Shown: positions 61,700 through 64,000 of the stretch, one piece after another
Numbering within the stretch: the stretch's first letter is position 1
Layout: each line of letters starts with the position of its first letter
NCBI GenBank assembly: GCA_027294455.1
Contig: JAPULZ010000145.1
Location: forward strand, 1 to 64,000
Length of the DNA stretch: 64,000 bases
Direction of reading: 5' to 3'
Origin: Gemmatimonadota bacterium
GTDB taxonomy: Bacteria > Gemmatimonadota > Gemmatimonadetes > Gemmatimonadales > GWC2-71-9
Program-made: the position numbers and the translations under genes
The notes under the pieces: model-generated
What the model was told of the DNA's origin: nothing
Database searches by the model: none
What the model saw: only the letters and a program-made list of their open reading frames with translations

Positions 61700-63354
61700 T
61701 GGCTCCCCCGACGAACGAGGACGGCAACGCCGGCGCTGACAATGATGGCGTCGGTCGGACGAATGGCACCGCGACCCCCGCCGCCCGTTCCCGGCATGAG
61801 CATGATGCGAATGCCGGCGGTGAAGTAATCGCCAAAGAGCACCCGCGTTTCATCGCCGGTGAGGTTCATTGCCACCGAATCCGACGTCGTGCCTTGCGGA
61901 ATGCCGGCGGCATTCACCGCTGGACCGGTGACGGTAATCGCATCGAGCAGAATCGCGCCGGGTTCCGCAAAGATGTCGACATCATCGGCGAGTGAATCCC
62001 GTGCCAGCGCGACCACGACGACGACACCGAACGCCGTCGAGTTCTCCACGCGGGCAATGCCGTCGGCGCTGATGACGCGTGCGGCAAAGTCGTCGGCCTC
62101 TTCGTCATTCAGATCGAGACCGTCGGAGACCTGGTTGACTTCAAACTGGATTCCCGCCACCGGGATGGTGAAATCCAAACCGACCGTCACTTGGTACTGC
62201 ACGTCCACCACGTCGGCGAACTGCACCGAGCCCTGGGATCCGTCATCGGCGGCGACGGTCCCTTCGGCCACGAAGGCGACGCGTTGATCGTTGAGCAGAA
62301 TCTGCACGACGGCGTCGACCAGCGGCGCCGACTGTACTACCACATTGGCATTGCCGCTGCGGGGCACGTTCAGCGTGGTGAATCCCGGACTGGCCACGTT
62401 GATCAGGATCGGAGTGCCGCCGGCGTCTTGCTCATAAATGAGATTCCCACCGCCATCTCGCATGAGCTGCCCACCCGCGTCCAGCCGTACCGCCCCGATC
62501 GTGAAGTTGTCGAGTTGCAGCGGTACATTCGCCGAATTGACGACGGTGAGATCGACCGTCGCATCGTTGAGCGTGGACTGTTTGATCGCGTCTTCGAGGT
62601 CGTCGAAACCAAGGTCGGATCGAAGCAGTTCCTGCGACTCCTCGACGGCAAACGACTCGTTCAGGTTATCGAGAGTGACCGACGAGAAGACCATGGGCTG
62701 GAACGTGATGATGGTCGTCATGTTGCCGCCCGGCACGCACACGCCAAACGAGACGCTGGGCACGATGTCGGCAAAGCCGGTCATCGTCGCGCCCGCCGCG
62801 TTGACCGTGTCCGTGACCGTCGCTCCGTTCGCCACGAACACGTTGGCGGGAAACGAGATGATCGGCGTACCCGCGTCGTCCAGGACCGAGACACTGACGT
62901 TGCCGTCGCAGCCGCTGGCGTTGGTCATCACCCGAACGATCCATCCCGAGGTGACCGTCGCACCGATCACGTCCGTGCCGTCGGGGGTGGCAAACCGAAT
63001 CGTATCCCGAGCCGTGCCGGGCACCTGCGCCGCGGCGCCCTGACTCGGCGAGGAAAAGACCACGTTGGTCGAGGTCTGCACGCTCTGAAGCACCGAGGCG
63101 TAGTCGAATGTCACGGCGCCGTCGTTGACCCTGAGGCCCAGCAGACCGGAGGGCATGGTCACCGTATCGGTTTCCAACAGGAAGTTGGCGACGAAAAAGG
63201 AATCGTTCACCAACGGCAACACGATGCCGATGGTATCGTTGGGCCCCCGGCCCAGTTGCTCCCGGGCCGCGATGATGGAGTCGGGCTGGCAGCCCGCGGC
63301 CACGCCGCCAATGAGGGCGGCCCCCGCGAGCGAGGCAAAGATGCTTCGGTGCAT
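61696..63354 (-). CDS. Large secreted lipoprotein of beta repeats, unknown function
   Basis: 552 residues from the ATG at 63354. A signal peptide with lipobox (IGGVAAGCQPD). The rest is acidic and beta-rich, with repeated VxxVxV strands (VVFSSPSQGAAAQVPG; VTVGLDFTIPVAGIQFEVNQVSDGL) and no Cys after the lipobox except a few in the middle; it looks like an extracellular or surface beta-sandwich protein. No family is recognised. It is coupled by ATGA to the barrel-like protein, which suggests they act together at the cell surface. Confidence 0.65.
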   Translation of the reverse strand: MHRSIFASLAGAALIGGVAAGCQPDSIIAAREQLGRGPNDTIGIVLPLVNDSFFVANFLLETDTVTMPSGLLGLRVNDGAVTFDYASVLQSVQTSTNVVFSSPSQGAAAQVPGTARDTIRFATPDGTDVIGATVTSGWIVRVMTNASGCDGNVSVSVLDDAGTPIISFPANVFVANGATVTDTVNAAGATMTGFADIVPSVSFGVCVPGGNMTTIITFQPMVFSSVTLDNLNESFAVEESQELLRSDLGFDDLEDAIKQSTLNDATVDLTVVNSANVPLQLDNFTIGAVRLDAGGQLMRDGGGNLIYEQDAGGTPILINVASPGFTTLNVPRSGNANVVVQSAPLVDAVVQILLNDQRVAFVAEGTVAADDGSQGSVQFADVVDVQYQVTVGLDFTIPVAGIQFEVNQVSDGLDLNDEEADDFAARVISADGIARVENSTAFGVVVVVALARDSLADDVDIFAEPGAILLDAITVTGPAVNAAGIPQGTTSDSVAMNLTGDETRVLFGDYFTAGIRIMLMPGTGGGGRGAIRPTDAIIVSAGVAVLVRRGSQ

Positions 63355-63387
63355 GCGAGTCTCCACGCTGCTAGCCCAATCGCCGCA

Positions 63388-63411
63388 GCAACTTACAGAA
63401 TTCCAAGTTGC
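63388..63411. repeat. 24-base palindrome upstream of the surface-lipoprotein operon
   Basis: GCAACTT at 63388-63394 and AAGTTGC at 63405-63411 are perfect inverted arms around ten bases, and GCAAGTT repeats once more at 63413-63419. It sits about 35 bases upstream of the ATG at 63354, where an operator could act. Confidence 0.5.
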
Positions 63412-63543
63412 CGCAAGTTTCGGGTTTCCCGCCCGAGCCGCAAGGTCAAACGTCACATTTTTACTGGTTTTTCACGGCATTTCCGGGACGGAGGGAGCCG
63501 GGCCCCCGCCCGCCACGGGCGAGGGCCTGAGAGGCAATCGGAG

Positions 63544-64000
63544 TTATTCCTCTGACATGAAGGGATAGCGGTAATCGGTGGGCGAGACGGACAGCTCCTT
63601 GATGGTCCTCGCGGAGACCCACCGTACCAGGTTCAGCATGGAGCCGGCCTTGTCGTTGGTGCCGCTGGCGCGGCCGCCACCGAAAGGCTGCTGGCCCACC
63701 ACCGCCCCCGTAGGCTTGTCGTTGACGTAGAAGTTGCCCGCTGCGAACCGCAGGGTATTTCGCGCCTGGATCACGGCAGCGCGCTCGGTGGCAAACACCG
63801 CTCCGGTCAACGCGTAGGGCGACGTCGTGTCCACCAGCTCCAAGGTCTCATCCCACTTGTTGTCGTCATACACGTGCACCGTCACGACCGGCCCGAATAC
63901 CTCCTCGCACATGGTGAGATACTTGGGATCGTGTGCCTGCACCACGGTCGGCCGGATGAAGTAGCCCTCGCAATCGTCCGCGTCTCCACCCACCAGGATG
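63544..64000 (-). CDS. pruA: L-glutamate gamma-semialdehyde dehydrogenase (PruA-like), 5' part missing
   Basis: The reading frame is open from the window edge to a stop at 63544, giving the last 152 or so residues. They contain FIRPTVVQAHDPKYLTMCEEVFGPVVTVHVYDD, TGAVFATERAAVIQARNTLRFAAGNFYVNDKPTGAVVGQQPFGGGRASGTNDKAGS, the conserved C-terminal part of 1-pyrroline-5-carboxylate dehydrogenases. The enzyme oxidises glutamate semialdehyde from proline breakdown to glutamate with NAD. A GC-rich hairpin lies 15-45 bases after the stop (63500-63528). Confidence 0.85.
   Translation of the reverse strand, partial: ILVGGDADDCEGYFIRPTVVQAHDPKYLTMCEEVFGPVVTVHVYDDNKWDETLELVDTTSPYALTGAVFATERAAVIQARNTLRFAAGNFYVNDKPTGAVVGQQPFGGGRASGTNDKAGSMLNLVRWVSARTIKELSVSPTDYRYPFMSEE

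Noticed and set aside
1-64000. CRISPR arrays, rRNA genes, insertion sequences, prophage
   Set aside because: No regularly spaced repeats, rRNA-like blocks, transposase or integrase motifs were seen on either strand.

Overview
This is a high-GC, gene-dense window from a diderm bacterium. Evidence for an outer membrane includes lipoproteins, a Wzi-type barrel fragment, an Omp85-type barrel and other barrel-like secreted proteins. The mix of BNR/VPS10 propellers, PD40 lipoproteins, PIG-L deacetylase, secreted M1 peptidase and amidohydrolases, a zinc-ribbon Ser/Thr kinase and futalosine-route MqnD fits Gemmatimonadota best. That assignment is by gene content only; no rRNA or marker phylogeny is available here.

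Layout. 0-8 kb: a Wzi-like fragment, an RDD membrane protein, a ketopantoate-reductase-family enzyme, an amino-acid permease paired with an ACMSD-type amidohydrolase, a Ser/Thr kinase and a membrane protein. 8-22 kb: secreted and hydrolytic functions (cyclase-family lipoprotein, VPS10-like propeller, PIG-L deacetylase, amidohydrolase, M1 peptidase) around a four-gene operon DUF3311-SSS symporter-HyuA-HyuB. 22.5-35.3 kb: the metabolic core. A two-subunit 2-oxoacid:ferredoxin oxidoreductase, a zinc-ribbon protein, tryptophan 2,3-dioxygenase and a kynureninase-like enzyme are followed by a convergent 2-aminobenzoate/benzoate-CoA ligase. Then come creatininase-family hydrolase, SDR, RidA, enoyl-CoA hydratase, acyl-CoA dehydrogenase and a fused flavin monooxygenase/old-yellow-enzyme protein of the 2-aminobenzoyl-CoA monooxygenase/reductase type. 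Together these read as a route tryptophan -> kynurenine -> anthranilate -> anthraniloyl-CoA -> non-aromatic CoA thioester -> beta-oxidation, with no dedicated formamidase gene in the cluster. 35.4-47 kb: tRNA-Cys, FadD-type ligase, CheC, M23 peptidase, barrels, Nudix and HAD enzymes, glutamine synthetase with a clear sigma70-type promoter, and MqnD. 47-50.8 kb: a pseudopilin, a MerR-type regulator, a frameshifted M48 peptidase relic, and a 0.75-kb non-coding stretch with a promoter-like site, paired helices and a strong terminator. 50.9-64 kb: unknown secreted proteins, a solute-binding lipoprotein translationally coupled to a chemoreceptor, infA, tandem signal peptidases, a PD40 lipoprotein, two coupled envelope proteins, and the 3' part of a pruA-like dehydrogenase.

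Most promising for follow-up are the tryptophan/anthranilate CoA cluster with its possible formamidase replacement, the structured intergenic region at about 49.57-50.03 kb, and the binding-protein/chemoreceptor pair. CDS boundaries and families were judged by eye from translations; no database search was run.
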